DNA from: Chromatiaceae bacterium
Lineage (GTDB): Bacteria; Pseudomonadota; Gammaproteobacteria; Chromatiales; Chromatiaceae
Assembly (NCBI GenBank): GCA_024235415.1
Contig: JACKML010000009.1
Span: 61,766 to 125,765, forward strand
Direction of reading: 5' to 3'
Length of the DNA stretch: 64,000 nucleotides
The notes below the pieces were generated by a model, which was not told the DNA's origin, ran no database searches, and worked only from the letters and a program-made list of their open reading frames with translations. Position numbers and translations under genes: made by a program. Of this stretch, positions 36,039-45,611 are shown in pieces (the first letter of the stretch is position 1; the number at the start of each line of letters is the position of its first letter).

Positions 36039-38368
36039 GGCTCCACCCAATCCAATGCGGCGGCCTGGCGACCACTGCGCCGTGCCCACAGACGCAGCCC
36101 GAACACCGTCACCGCAAACACCAGCGACAGCCCCAGGATCCAGCCCAACGAGCTGTGTGGATGTGCGCTGTAGGTGGCCGCCTGGTAGTAGACGGTCGCC
36201 GTGAGATAGGCGACACCCGTGGTCCAGGCCGCGACAAAGGCCGCCCAGGCGGTGCCGGTCTCACGACGGATCACGCCGATGGTCGCCACGCAGGGGAAAT
36301 ACAGCAGCACGAACAGCAGGTAGGCGAAAGCTCCCACCTGGCCGTCGAAGCGCGCGTGCATGGCACCGAACACGGCCTCGTTGATGCCCGGTGTGGCCGC
36401 CGCGTGATCGTCCACGCTGCCCAGACCAAGGGGATCCAACAGGGCGTCGGAGAGACCCGACAGGTTGGCCGGCACCGTGGCCGCCGCTTCGCGCAGGCCG
36501 GCGACAAGATCGAACGGCGGATCATCCTGTGTCACACGGCCCGCCTGCGCGATATTGGTGTAGAGGTTGTCCAGCGTACCGACCACGACCTCCTTCGCGA
36601 GGATGCCGGAAAACACGCCGACCACCGCCGGCCAGTTGTCCTCGCGCAGTCCCATCGGGGCAAACAGCGGTGTCACCATGCGCGCAGTCTCGCTGAGCAC
36701 CGAGTGCTCGCTGTCCTGGTTGCCAAACGAGCCGTCGGTACCCAGCGAGTTCAGCACGTTAAGCGCAATCACCATCAGCACAATCACCTGGCCCGCCTCT
36801 TTGACGAACAGACGCACCCTGTCCCAGGCCCGCAGCAACACACCGCGCAGTGTCGGCAGATGATAGGGCGGCAACTCCATCATGAATCCGCTGCTGCTGC
36901 CGGGCAGCAGCGATTTCTTCATCATCAGGCCGGTCAGAATGGCGACTGCGATGCCGGTCAGGTAGAGCGCGAACACCACGTTCTGCCCCGAGGTCGGAAA
37001 GAACGCCGCCGCAAACAGCGCATACACCGGCAGGCGCGCACCGCATGACATGAACGGATTCATCAGTATCGTGAGTTTGCGTTCGCGCTCGTTCTCGAGC
37101 GTACGCGTGGCCATGATGGCGGGGACATTGCAGCCGAATCCAACGATCAACGGCACAAAAGCCTTGCCCGGCAGGCCGATCGCACGCATGGACCGGTCCA
37201 TGACGAAGGCGGCACGCGCCATGTAGCCCGAATCCTCGAGCACCGATAAAAAGAGATACAGGGCGGTGATGATCGGTATGAAGGTCGCCACCACCTGCAG
37301 GCCCGCCCCGGCACCATCCGCCAGCAGGACACGCAGCCAGTCTGGCCCTCCGGCGCTGCTGATCAGCTCACCGAAGCCATCGACGAACAGCGCCCCGGCC
37401 ACGCCGTCGAAGAAATCGATGAATGCGCCGCCGACATTGATGGTGAACAGGAACATCAGGTACATCACCGCCAGGAACAACGGGATGCCGGTCCAGCGCC
37501 CCAGCACAAGGCTGTCGATGCGGTCGCTCAGGGTGCGTCTGAAGGTATCCGCCTGCTTGGTGACCTCACGCGCCAGCACGTGCGCATGGGTATAACGGCT
37601 GTCCGCAATCGCCAGACCGACATCTTTGCCGTAACGCTCCCCGACCCAGTGACGCACCTCCCCGATCGCCGTCTCCAGATCATCTGAAAGTGCCCCGTCG
37701 CCGTCGCCTTCCAGCATCTTGAGTGCCAGCCAGCGCCGGTTGACCGGATCGGTGTCATCGAGCAGCGGCACGATGCGCAGCAGCGCCTGCTCGACGGCCT
37801 CGTCCAGCGCCAGGGGAAAACCCGGTGTCTGGCGATTGTCGGCCACCGCCAGCATGCGTGCCTGCAGTTCGCTCAGCCCCTCGCCCGAGGTCGCCACGAT
37901 CGGCACCACGGGGCAGCCGAGGCGCTGCGCCAGTTGCCCGGCGTCGATTTCGATGCCACGCCGGCGCGCCACGTCCATCATGTTCAGCGCAATTACCAGC
38001 GGCACGCCCATCTCTAGCAACTGGACCGAGAAGTACAGATTGCGTTCGAGGTTGGCCGCGTCAATGACATTGACCACCAGGTCGGCCTCGCGGGCCAGCA
38101 GGTAGTCCCGGGTTACCCGCTCATCGAGCGAGGCCGCGTCGAAGGAATAGATACCCGGGAGGTCGACCACGGCGACATGACGTCCATCGATGCGGCAGCG
38201 TCCTTCCTTGCGCTCGACGGTCACGCCCGGCCAGTTGCCGGTCTTCTGACGTATGCCGGTCAGGGCATTGAACAGCGCGGACTTGCCGCAATTGGGATTG
38301 CCGGCAATTGCGATGGTCAGTCCGGGCTGCTGATCGCGCACAGGCGCACCCCGCTTGTCCACCGTCAT
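36035..38368 (-). CDS. feoB: Ferrous iron transporter B
   Basis: 777 residues. The N-terminal G domain shows G1 GNPNCGKS (23-30), the switch region GNWPGVTVE (45-53) and G3 DLPG (69-72), then the helical GDI-like domain. The C-terminal half has the membrane segments with the paired Gate motifs (VGFGCNVPAIMATR, then FMSCGARLPVYALF; and VFSGILAKEVVVGTL). It imports Fe2+ across the inner membrane. It overlaps feoA and feoC by 4 bp on either side, forming a tight operon. Confidence 0.96.
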   Translation of the reverse strand: MTVDKRGAPVRDQQPGLTIAIAGNPNCGKSALFNALTGIRQKTGNWPGVTVERKEGRCRIDGRHVAVVDLPGIYSFDAASLDERVTRDYLLAREADLVVNVIDAANLERNLYFSVQLLEMGVPLVIALNMMDVARRRGIEIDAGQLAQRLGCPVVPIVATSGEGLSELQARMLAVADNRQTPGFPLALDEAVEQALLRIVPLLDDTDPVNRRWLALKMLEGDGDGALSDDLETAIGEVRHWVGERYGKDVGLAIADSRYTHAHVLAREVTKQADTFRRTLSDRIDSLVLGRWTGIPLFLAVMYLMFLFTINVGGAFIDFFDGVAGALFVDGFGELISSAGGPDWLRVLLADGAGAGLQVVATFIPIITALYLFLSVLEDSGYMARAAFVMDRSMRAIGLPGKAFVPLIVGFGCNVPAIMATRTLENERERKLTILMNPFMSCGARLPVYALFAAAFFPTSGQNVVFALYLTGIAVAILTGLMMKKSLLPGSSSGFMMELPPYHLPTLRGVLLRAWDRVRLFVKEAGQVIVLMVIALNVLNSLGTDGSFGNQDSEHSVLSETARMVTPLFAPMGLREDNWPAVVGVFSGILAKEVVVGTLDNLYTNIAQAGRVTQDDPPFDLVAGLREAAATVPANLSGLSDALLDPLGLGSVDDHAAATPGINEAVFGAMHARFDGQVGAFAYLLFVLLYFPCVATIGVIRRETGTAWAAFVAAWTTGVAYLTATVYYQAATYSAHPHSSLGWILGLSLVFAVTVFGLRLWARRSGRQAAALDWVEP

Positions 38369-38598
38369 TCGAGCACCTCGGCAAACAGCTTGTGTGCCAC
38401 ACCTTCACCGAGGGCAACGCGGTTGGCACCCCGGGCAACCACCACACCGCCATCACGCCGCTGTACCAGCTCGAGCTCACCACCGATGCTCAGACCGAGC
38501 GCAAGCAGGCGACGCTGCAGACGCATCCCGCCCTCCACGCGTACCAGTCGCATGCGTTGACCGACCGTCAGTTGGTTGAGTGGGAACACGTGCGACAC
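38365..38598 (-). CDS. feoA: Ferrous iron transport protein A
   Basis: 77 residues with an SH3-like fold (FPLNQLTVGQRMRLVRVEGG, LLALGLSIGGELELVQRRDG, VALGEGVAHKLFAEV). It assists FeoB. The GTG at 38598 is preferred: GAGGTGG lies 6 nt before it and the longer frame starting at 38658 would run through the Fur box. First gene of feoABC. Confidence 0.9.
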   Translation of the reverse strand: MSHVFPLNQLTVGQRMRLVRVEGGMRLQRRLLALGLSIGGELELVQRRDGGVVVARGANRVALGEGVAHKLFAEVLE

Positions 38599-38615
38599 AG
38601 CGGCCACCTCACGAA

Positions 38616-38630
38616 TGATAATGATTAGCA
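38616..38630. promoter_or_regulatory. Fur box in front of feoABC
   Basis: TGATAATGATTAGCA matches the 7-1-7 Fur core TGATAATnATTATCA at 13 of 14 defined positions. It lies 18-32 bp upstream of the feoA start, so Fur-Fe2+ bound here would block transcription or escape. The flanking 38631-38700 is AT-rich, unlike most of the window, and probably holds the promoter. Confidence 0.75.
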
Positions 38631-38746
38631 ATATCGCAAATCTTCGCGCGATGCGCAATATCAGTAAATACTGTTTTTCAGGTTATTTGAGCTGGCGCAG
38701 ATTTTACGCACCTGAAGCGTCGGATATGCCGTCCGACGGCGGTTCT

Positions 38747-38773
38747 TAAAGCACCTGGAGGGACAGCCGATAC
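38747..38773 (+). promoter_or_regulatory. Sigma-28 (FliA)-type promoter of the GGDEF-EAL gene
   Basis: TAAAGCAC, then 11 nt (CTGGAGGGACA), then GCCGATAC. The flagellar sigma-28 consensus is TAAAGTTT-N11-GCCGATAA, so the -10 matches 7 of 8 and TAAAG of the -35 is perfect. Transcription would begin near 38780, about 50 nt before the GTG start. Confidence 0.6.
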
Positions 38774-38831
38774 CGTAGAAGTGGCCTGACGTACCCGGCA
38801 GGCTGTTGTCTATACCGATGGAGGGAGGTGC

Positions 38832-41800
38832 GTGATTCGCCTGGGTCACAGTACGGCCAACTGGCTGAAAGTTGCGACGGCGATCGCGATTCTGGTGACC
38901 CTGGCGGCAATGATCAACGCCCAGGGGGAACGTCAGCTGCGCCGGGACGTGCAGCGCAATCTTTCCTCCCTGCTCGAGGTGATCGGCAACAGCATCGATC
39001 TGTCGTACCAGCAGACAATCGGCGAGGTGCGATACGCAGCCGCGCAACCGCAGATCCGGGAAGCCGTTCAGGAGCTGCTGATGCCCGCCCACCAGCAGCC
39101 AGCGCCGCCAGCGGCCGCGATCCGGCAACAGCTGCACCAGCAGTTACAACCGTTGCTCCGCAGCAAGGGGATCCGGGGATTCGCAGTTGTCGCACCAGAC
39201 GGACGCAGTATCGCGGCCTCCGACGACCTGGACATCGAAGCCACGCTTCCGGCCCAACTGCAACCGTTGACGCTCGCCCGCGTCTGGGCCGGAGAGGCCG
39301 TGATCACCCCTCCACAGCCACCCTATAAGACAGGGCAGTCGCCTACGATGCTCGCACTGAGCCCGATACGCGATGCTTCCGATGCCGCAATTGCCCTGCT
39401 GGTGCTGCACCTCGATCCGCAGGTCCTGCTGTACCGCGCCCTGCAACTCGGACAGACGGGCCGATCAGGGGAAAGCTACGCCTTCGACCGCAGCGGCCTC
39501 ATGCTCTCGGAAAGCCGCTTTGACAGCCAGCTTCGGGCAGGCGGCATCCTGGAGGAAGGTCAACCCAGTTTCCGCAACATCAGGATATCGCCACCGGGCA
39601 GCGATTCATTGACGCTCATGGCGGCATCGGCAACTGCGGGCAAAAGTGGCACCAATACCCAAGGTTACCCCGACTATCGCGGTGTAAGCGTCGTCGGCGC
39701 CTGGCGATGGATGGTCCCCTACGACTTTGGCATTGCGGTAGAGGCAGATACAGCCGAGGCGTACTCGGGTCTCTCATTGGTTCAGAATGCGCTGGGTGGC
39801 ATCACACTCGTGGCGTGCGTCCTGCTGGTCGTCATCGCGCTTATCTCCAACCGCCAGAAGACCGAGTTGCAGGACAGGGTCGATGCACAGACCACCGATC
39901 TGCAACATGAACAGGCCAAGCTGCAGAGCATGTTCGACACGGCCCCGAACGGCCTGATCACCACAGACCAACAGGGCCTGATTACCGATTTCAGCCTCTG
40001 CGCTGAAGGCATCTTCGGTCGCCTTAAACGCGACATGATCGGTCACCCGCTGGCCGAACTGTTTGCCGAGGCCCTGCCTCCGCTGGAGGCCGGTTCGAAA
40101 GGCGCCCATGTACAGATCAACGCCCGGCGCCCCAGCGGGGAACTGGTACCGGTGCAACTCTCACTGAGCAGCACCCATACCCTGCGCGGGGTATTCGTAC
40201 TCGCGATCGTACGCGACATCAGCGACTACATCCGTGTCGAACAGACCATGCGCGAGGAGATCCGGCGCCGCAAAGCGGCCGAACTACGCCAACGCCTGCT
40301 ACTGGATGCGGCCGGCGAAGGGATATTCGGTCTCGATGCCATGGGAAGGATCACCTTCATCAACCCGGCAGGCGCGCAATTGCTCGGCTATGCGCCAGGG
40401 GAACTGCTCGGACGAAGATTGACCGATGAAAACAACAATGCACCTGCGATCTGTGACACAGACAATCCGCTGGTGCAGACAGGCCAGTCCAACGGTGAGC
40501 GCATGGAGACCACGGTGCAGCGTCGCGACGGCACACGCCTGGCGACCGGATTCACCCGGGCCCCATTGTCATCCGACAACAACGATGCGGGAGCTGTCGT
40601 GGTGTTCAGCGACATCGGTCCGCGCAAGCGCGCCGAGCAGTCGTTGCTGCTGGCGGAGAACGTATTCCAGCACATCACCGAAGGCATCCTGGTTGCCGAT
40701 GCCAGCGGATGCATCCTGCGCGTCAACCGTGCGCTTTGCGCCATGGTCGGCTACCGCGAACAGGAACTGATCGGCCTGACCCGGCCACCCTATCGCTCTG
40801 GTGAGCACCCGCCGGTGTTTTACCAGCAGCTGTGGGACACATTGTTGAAACAAGGAATATGGGAAGGCGAGATCTGGAACCGGCGCAAGGACGGCGAGAT
40901 CTTCCCGACGTGGCAGACCCTGGTGGCGATCCGTGACGATGCCGGAAGGCCGTCCAAATACGTATCGGTAATGCGTGACATCACAGAGCAGCGGCGCAGT
41001 GAACAGCGTATTCACCGCCTGGCCTACTTCGACAACCTCACCGGGCTGCCGAACCGCGAACTGTTTTTCGACCGCTTCGACCACGCAATCCAACGGGCTC
41101 AACGCCAGCAGCAGAGTCTGGCGCTGCTGTTTCTGGACCTCGACAGATTCAAGGATGTCAACGACAGCCTCGGCCATCCAGTCGGCGACACCCTGCTCAA
41201 GGCCGTGGCCACACGATTGCAGCAGCTGGTGCGTGGCGAGGACACCATAGCCCGGCTCGGTGGTGACGAGTTCACGATACTGCTGGAATCGGCGGGACCC
41301 CACGACAGCATCGCCCAAGTCGCCCAAAAGGTGGTGCAGGGCCTTTCACAGCCCTTCGAGTGCGACGGCCATAGACTGCACATCGGCACCAGCGTGGGCA
41401 TCAGCCTGTTCCCCGCCGATGGCGACGACGCCACCGCGTTGGTCAAACACGCCGACGCAGCGATGTACCAGGCCAAAGCCTCGGGGCGCAACAACTACCA
41501 GTTCTACTCGGCGGCGCTGTCTACGCGGACCAGTGAGCGGGTTGCACTCGAGGGCCATCTGCGACGCGCCATCCAGAACCAGGAATTCGTGCTGCACTAC
41601 CAGCCGCAATTCGCCGCGGACGGGCGCATCGTCGGCGTCGAGGCACTGATCCGCTGGGACGATCCGGTCGAAGGCCTGATCGCCCCCAACCGCTTCATTC
41701 CGCTCGCCGAGGAAAATGGCCTGATCATACCCATCGGCGAGTGGGCCCTGCGCGCCGCATGCCAGCAGATGCGCATATGGCAGGCCGAGGGCGCACCCCC

Positions 41801-42323
41801 GATCAGCCTGTCCGTCAATCTTGCAGGCCCGCAGATCGTTCGCGGCAACATCGTCGCGACCGTTTCCTCGGTCCTCGAAGAGACCGGGCTGTCGGCAGAC
41901 TATCTGGAACTCGAGATCACTGAAACCTTCGTGATGGAACACGTGGATCAGACGGTCAGCATTCTCAGCGGCCTGCGCGATCTGGGCGTGCGAATTGCCA
42001 TCGACGATTTCGGTACCGGCCACTCGTCGCTTGCCACACTCAAGCGTCTGCCGGCAGATACCCTGAAGATCGACCGTGCATTCGTGCGCGACATCCCCCA
42101 GGACCGAAACGACATGGCCATCGCAAGAGCGATTCTGGCAATGGGCAGGGAGTTGAAGCTCAAGACCGTCGCCGAGGGCGTTGAGACCGAAGAGCAGCGC
42201 GAGTTTCTCACCGAGGAGGGCTGCGATTACTTCCAGGGGTTCCTATACTCCCGACCGCTTCCTGCTGCTGAAGTCGCACTGTTGTGGCAACCCAGGACGG
42301 TCAGTCGCGTGCGGCTGCATTAG
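38832..42323 (+). CDS. Membrane-bound diguanylate cyclase/phosphodiesterase with sensor and three PAS domains
   Basis: 1163 residues. Order: membrane helix (about 13-30), periplasmic sensory region (32-320, with a conserved-looking Cache-type core around RGFAVVAPDGRSIAAS), second helix (about 321-340), PAS domains at about 360-470, 485-600 and 605-720, GGDEF domain 725-895, EAL domain 905-1150. GGDEF is intact at 810-814 with an inhibitory RxxD site (RGED, 801-804), and EAL is intact at 937-939 with DDFGTGHSSL later. It can in principle both make and destroy cyclic di-GMP. The GTG start follows GGAGG. A sigma-28-type promoter lies just upstream. Confidence 0.93.
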   Translation: MIRLGHSTANWLKVATAIAILVTLAAMINAQGERQLRRDVQRNLSSLLEVIGNSIDLSYQQTIGEVRYAAAQPQIREAVQELLMPAHQQPAPPAAAIRQQLHQQLQPLLRSKGIRGFAVVAPDGRSIAASDDLDIEATLPAQLQPLTLARVWAGEAVITPPQPPYKTGQSPTMLALSPIRDASDAAIALLVLHLDPQVLLYRALQLGQTGRSGESYAFDRSGLMLSESRFDSQLRAGGILEEGQPSFRNIRISPPGSDSLTLMAASATAGKSGTNTQGYPDYRGVSVVGAWRWMVPYDFGIAVEADTAEAYSGLSLVQNALGGITLVACVLLVVIALISNRQKTELQDRVDAQTTDLQHEQAKLQSMFDTAPNGLITTDQQGLITDFSLCAEGIFGRLKRDMIGHPLAELFAEALPPLEAGSKGAHVQINARRPSGELVPVQLSLSSTHTLRGVFVLAIVRDISDYIRVEQTMREEIRRRKAAELRQRLLLDAAGEGIFGLDAMGRITFINPAGAQLLGYAPGELLGRRLTDENNNAPAICDTDNPLVQTGQSNGERMETTVQRRDGTRLATGFTRAPLSSDNNDAGAVVVFSDIGPRKRAEQSLLLAENVFQHITEGILVADASGCILRVNRALCAMVGYREQELIGLTRPPYRSGEHPPVFYQQLWDTLLKQGIWEGEIWNRRKDGEIFPTWQTLVAIRDDAGRPSKYVSVMRDITEQRRSEQRIHRLAYFDNLTGLPNRELFFDRFDHAIQRAQRQQQSLALLFLDLDRFKDVNDSLGHPVGDTLLKAVATRLQQLVRGEDTIARLGGDEFTILLESAGPHDSIAQVAQKVVQGLSQPFECDGHRLHIGTSVGISLFPADGDDATALVKHADAAMYQAKASGRNNYQFYSAALSTRTSERVALEGHLRRAIQNQEFVLHYQPQFAADGRIVGVEALIRWDDPVEGLIAPNRFIPLAEENGLIIPIGEWALRAACQQMRIWQAEGAPPISLSVNLAGPQIVRGNIVATVSSVLEETGLSADYLELEITETFVMEHVDQTVSILSGLRDLGVRIAIDDFGTGHSSLATLKRLPADTLKIDRAFVRDIPQDRNDMAIARAILAMGRELKLKTVAEGVETEEQREFLTEEGCDYFQGFLYSRPLPAAEVALLWQPRTVSRVRLH

Positions 42324-42404
42324 ACAGACGGCAGCAGGCATAGTGGCTTCGCATCTTTCGACCAAGATGCGATCATCGGACAAACATTTCCAACGAATCT
42401 ATTG

Positions 42405-44057
42405 ATGCAGAACCTCGCCCCGCTGAACCTTGCCGCTGTCGACGCCATGCACGTATTGCCACTCGGCATCGCTTTTGCCCTGGGTTTCGTTGCACGACTC
42501 GCCGGCCTGCCACCACTGATGGGTTTCCTTGCCGCCGGCTTCGCCCTCGGTGCGCTCGGGATGCAGAACTCACCGCTGCTGCACGAGATCGCCGATCTTG
42601 GCGTGACGCTGCTGTTGTTCACCATCGGCCTGAAGCTGCACATCAAGGATCTCGTGGCCCCGGTGGTATGGCTCACCGCCGGCGTGCATATGATGGTGAC
42701 GGTCGCAGTGGTCGCACTCGTTACCGGCGCACTGGCGTTGCTGGGCCTCGGCCTGTTTGCCGACATCACGATCTCCAGCGCACTGTTGATCGGCTTTGCA
42801 CTGAGCTTCTCCAGTACCGTGTTTGCCGTAAAGGTGTTCGAAGCGCGTGGCGAGATGGGCGCCATCCACGGTCGTGTCGCAATCGGACTGCTGATCGTTC
42901 AGGACATCTTCGCGGTAGTGTTCATCGCCATCTCCGCGGGCACGGTCCCCAGCGTATGGGCGCTGATGCTGGTCGGTTTGATTCCACTGCGTCCACTGCT
43001 TCTGCTGATCCTGGAAAAGGTGGGGCACGGCGAGTTGTTGATCCTGATGGGGTGGATACTGCCCCTTGCCGGTGCCGCCCTGTTTGAGTCCGTCGGTATC
43101 AAGGCCGACCTTGGCGCCCTGGTGCTGGGGATACTCCTGGCCGGGCACCCGAAGACCAACGAGCTGGCCAAGGCATTGTTGAATTTCAAGGACCTGTTCC
43201 TGATTGGCTTCTTCCTGTCGATCGGTCTGTCCGGTGAGATCAGCTGGACCACGCTCGGCACCGCTCTGTTGCTGGTCGGATTGATCCTGCCAATAAAGAC
43301 AGCGCTGTACTTCGTTCTGATGACCCGTCAACGCATGCGCTCGCGCAGTGCAACCCTGGCCTCGCTTGGCCTGACCAACTTCAGCGAATTCGGCCTGATC
43401 GTCGGCGCCGTGGGTGTCAGTCACGCATGGCTTCACCCGGACTGGCTGTCGGTGATTGCACTCGGACTTGCGATCAGCTTCCTGGTTGCCTCTCCGCTCA
43501 ATGGCATATCCAAGCAGCTGTACGCGCGCTGGCGCCACCCGCTGCACAAGTTCCAGTCGAGGTCGCGCCTGCCGGGCGACGAGATGATCCGCGCGGGCAA
43601 GGCGAAGGTAGTGGTGTTCGGAATGGGCAGGGTTGGCACAGGGGCCTACGATCACCTGCGCGCCCGATGGGGAGACGTCGTGCTCGGGATCGATATCAAC
43701 GAAGACTATGTCGCACGTCACCGACAAGCAGGGCGCAATGTCGCGCATGGTGATGCCACCGACGCCGACTTCTGGGCGCGCGCCGAACGCAGCGGCCACG
43801 TGAAGCTTGCGCTGCTCGCGTTCAGTGATCACAAATCAAACATGGCCGTGGCAAGACTGCTGCGTGAGCAGCAGTTCGACCTGGAGCTCGCGTCGGTCGC
43901 CCACTACCCGGACCATGAGCGGGCACTGCGCGAGGCCGGGGTACACGCGGTATTCAATTTCTACGCGAGCGCCGGCGAGAGTTTCGCTGAACACGTGGTC
44001 GAAAACTTCGGTGACATGATCAACGAGGAACAGGCAGCGACCACGCAAGCCGGTTGA
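42405..44057 (+). CDS. CPA2/Kef-type cation:proton antiporter with TrkA-N domain
   Basis: 550 residues. About twelve membrane helices occupy residues 10-375 (SFSSTVFAVKVFEARGEMGA and GLLIVQDIFAVVFIAISAG are family landmarks), followed by a NAD-binding TrkA-N domain (KVVVFGMGRVGTGAYDHL, VLGIDINEDYV, VAHGDATDADFWARA). Such proteins exchange K+ or Na+ for H+, gated by nucleotide or glutathione adducts. A TTG three bases upstream is an alternative start. Stands alone between two signalling genes. Confidence 0.9.
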   Translation: MQNLAPLNLAAVDAMHVLPLGIAFALGFVARLAGLPPLMGFLAAGFALGALGMQNSPLLHEIADLGVTLLLFTIGLKLHIKDLVAPVVWLTAGVHMMVTVAVVALVTGALALLGLGLFADITISSALLIGFALSFSSTVFAVKVFEARGEMGAIHGRVAIGLLIVQDIFAVVFIAISAGTVPSVWALMLVGLIPLRPLLLLILEKVGHGELLILMGWILPLAGAALFESVGIKADLGALVLGILLAGHPKTNELAKALLNFKDLFLIGFFLSIGLSGEISWTTLGTALLLVGLILPIKTALYFVLMTRQRMRSRSATLASLGLTNFSEFGLIVGAVGVSHAWLHPDWLSVIALGLAISFLVASPLNGISKQLYARWRHPLHKFQSRSRLPGDEMIRAGKAKVVVFGMGRVGTGAYDHLRARWGDVVLGIDINEDYVARHRQAGRNVAHGDATDADFWARAERSGHVKLALLAFSDHKSNMAVARLLREQQFDLELASVAHYPDHERALREAGVHAVFNFYASAGESFAEHVVENFGDMINEEQAATTQAG

Positions 44058-44110
44058 ACGACACGGCGGCTGCACATCGCAGACGCGACATTGCAGGCGT
44101 CAACTGCAGC

Positions 44111-44137
44111 TCAAGTTTTTCCATTGCACGCCGCAAC
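44111..44137 (+). promoter_or_regulatory. Sigma-28 (FliA)-type promoter of the MCP-like gene
   Basis: TCAAGTTT, 11 nt (TTCCATTGCAC), GCCGCAAC. The -35 element matches TAAAGTTT at 7 of 8, the spacing is exact, the -10 matches GCCGATAA at 5 of 8. The leader to the GTG start at 44288 would be about 145 nt. Confidence 0.45.
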
Positions 44138-44287
44138 ATTCGACTGACCGACCCGCAGGAAATCAACACCAACAATGCCTGTCCAGAATACTCTGCGCTT
44201 TACAACCGACAAGCGGGTCGCAGCACCCGTTGATGACACCGCGCCCGCCACAACGCCGCGCGTGTCACTTTATAGAGTGGAAAGACC

Positions 44288-45568
44288 GTGATTAATGCAA
44301 TTGCCGACCGACTGATCCTGGTCCTGCTGGCGCTCGTGATCCTGACGGGCAACGGACTGATTGCCGGCACTCATGGTACCGACATGTCCCTGTTCCTTTC
44401 CGGCCTGCTCCAGGATCTGCTGGTTGTCATGGTGATCGGGTACTACATCCATCGCTTTGTGCGCCGCTCCGCCAATGATCTTGTGACGACACTCAGGCCA
44501 CGGTCGGAAACCAACCGCATCGACCTGACTGCGCGCCTCGATGAACGCACTCCGGGGCCGTGCCGTGAGCTGAACCGGACAGTCAACCTGTTTACCGGAA
44601 CCTGCGACGACGCCGTTGCCGAGATCTCCGCTTCGGCCAGTAGACTGATCCCGATATCCAAGGAACTCGCCGACAGCTACGGGTTCCAGGCACAGCGGGC
44701 CGGGATGCAGCGCATGTACAGTCAGACCGTGGCCAACTCGATCACCAAGATGCAGGACGCCTCCGCGGTCGTCTACGAACATGTCGATGCGACCCGGAAA
44801 GCCATCAGTGAGACCCGGTCCCGCGTCGACTCCTGTCAGCAGGTCTTTCAGCAGACCGCAAACAGCATGGACAGTCTGTCCGGGCAGATCGACCAGGCAT
44901 CCGGCACAGTCACGCAGCTGGACGCCCGCGGCAAGGATATCGGTCAGATCATCAATGTGATCAACGAGATTGCGGACCAGACCAATCTGCTGGCCCTCAA
45001 CGCCGCGATCGAGGCGGCGCGTGCCGGCGAGCATGGACGGGGGTTTGCCGTGGTGGCCTCGGAGGTGCGCAGCCTCGCCGAACGTACGCAACGGTCGACC
45101 CTAGAGGTCAAGGGGGTCATCGAGACCATTCGCAAGGACACGAGGCATGTGGTCGAGACCATGAGCGAAGGCCGCGCGCTGGCCGACCGTACCCAACAGC
45201 TGGCGATGGCGTCGGGCCAGGAACTGACCAGTATCGAACAGAAGGTCGGCGAGATCTCCGATATCGCCGCCAATATCCTTCTGGCCATGGAACAGCAGAA
45301 GGTCACTGCCGATGAATCCCGCTCAGCCGTCGATGCCCTGGTCAATATCGAGGCAGTGGCACCCGACGAAGGGGAGACCTCCAACGTCAATGCGCAGGAC
45401 CTGGTCAAACTGGGTCAGGCACTGCGCGCGAAGATCGACCGCTTCATCCTGACACGCGATTCCTGGGACGAACGTCAGCGCCCGACCCGGCAAAGTGACA
45501 ACGGGTCGTCAAAGCATCCAGCCAAGCCCGCTGCACGCCAGATGGAGGACGACGTCACGCTGTTCTGA
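44288..45568 (+). CDS. Methyl-accepting chemotaxis protein-like transducer with minimal periplasmic part
   Basis: 426 residues. Two membrane helices (about 9-27 and 36-55) leave only some ten residues outside, so there is no room for a normal ligand domain. The cytoplasmic hairpin is a standard MCP tip (IADQTNLLALNAAIEAARAG, then EHGRGFAVVASEVRSLAERT). No HAMP domain is obvious, and the C-terminal tail (KPAARQMEDDVTLF) lacks the NWETF-type CheR/CheB tether. It may sense membrane state or energy, or cluster with other receptors. Start is GTG behind GGAAAG. Confidence 0.87.
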   Translation: MINAIADRLILVLLALVILTGNGLIAGTHGTDMSLFLSGLLQDLLVVMVIGYYIHRFVRRSANDLVTTLRPRSETNRIDLTARLDERTPGPCRELNRTVNLFTGTCDDAVAEISASASRLIPISKELADSYGFQAQRAGMQRMYSQTVANSITKMQDASAVVYEHVDATRKAISETRSRVDSCQQVFQQTANSMDSLSGQIDQASGTVTQLDARGKDIGQIINVINEIADQTNLLALNAAIEAARAGEHGRGFAVVASEVRSLAERTQRSTLEVKGVIETIRKDTRHVVETMSEGRALADRTQQLAMASGQELTSIEQKVGEISDIAANILLAMEQQKVTADESRSAVDALVNIEAVAPDEGETSNVNAQDLVKLGQALRAKIDRFILTRDSWDERQRPTRQSDNGSSKHPAKPAARQMEDDVTLF

Positions 45569-45611
45569 CGCAACCGCCCCACCGCCTTCCTGGGGAAGAC
45601 GCGGCTTACGC

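Noticed and set aside
36026..37048. 340-codon forward frame opposite feoB.
   Set aside because: Its residues (His, Arg, Gln-rich) are those of the antisense of a GC-rich membrane-protein gene; feoB is certain.
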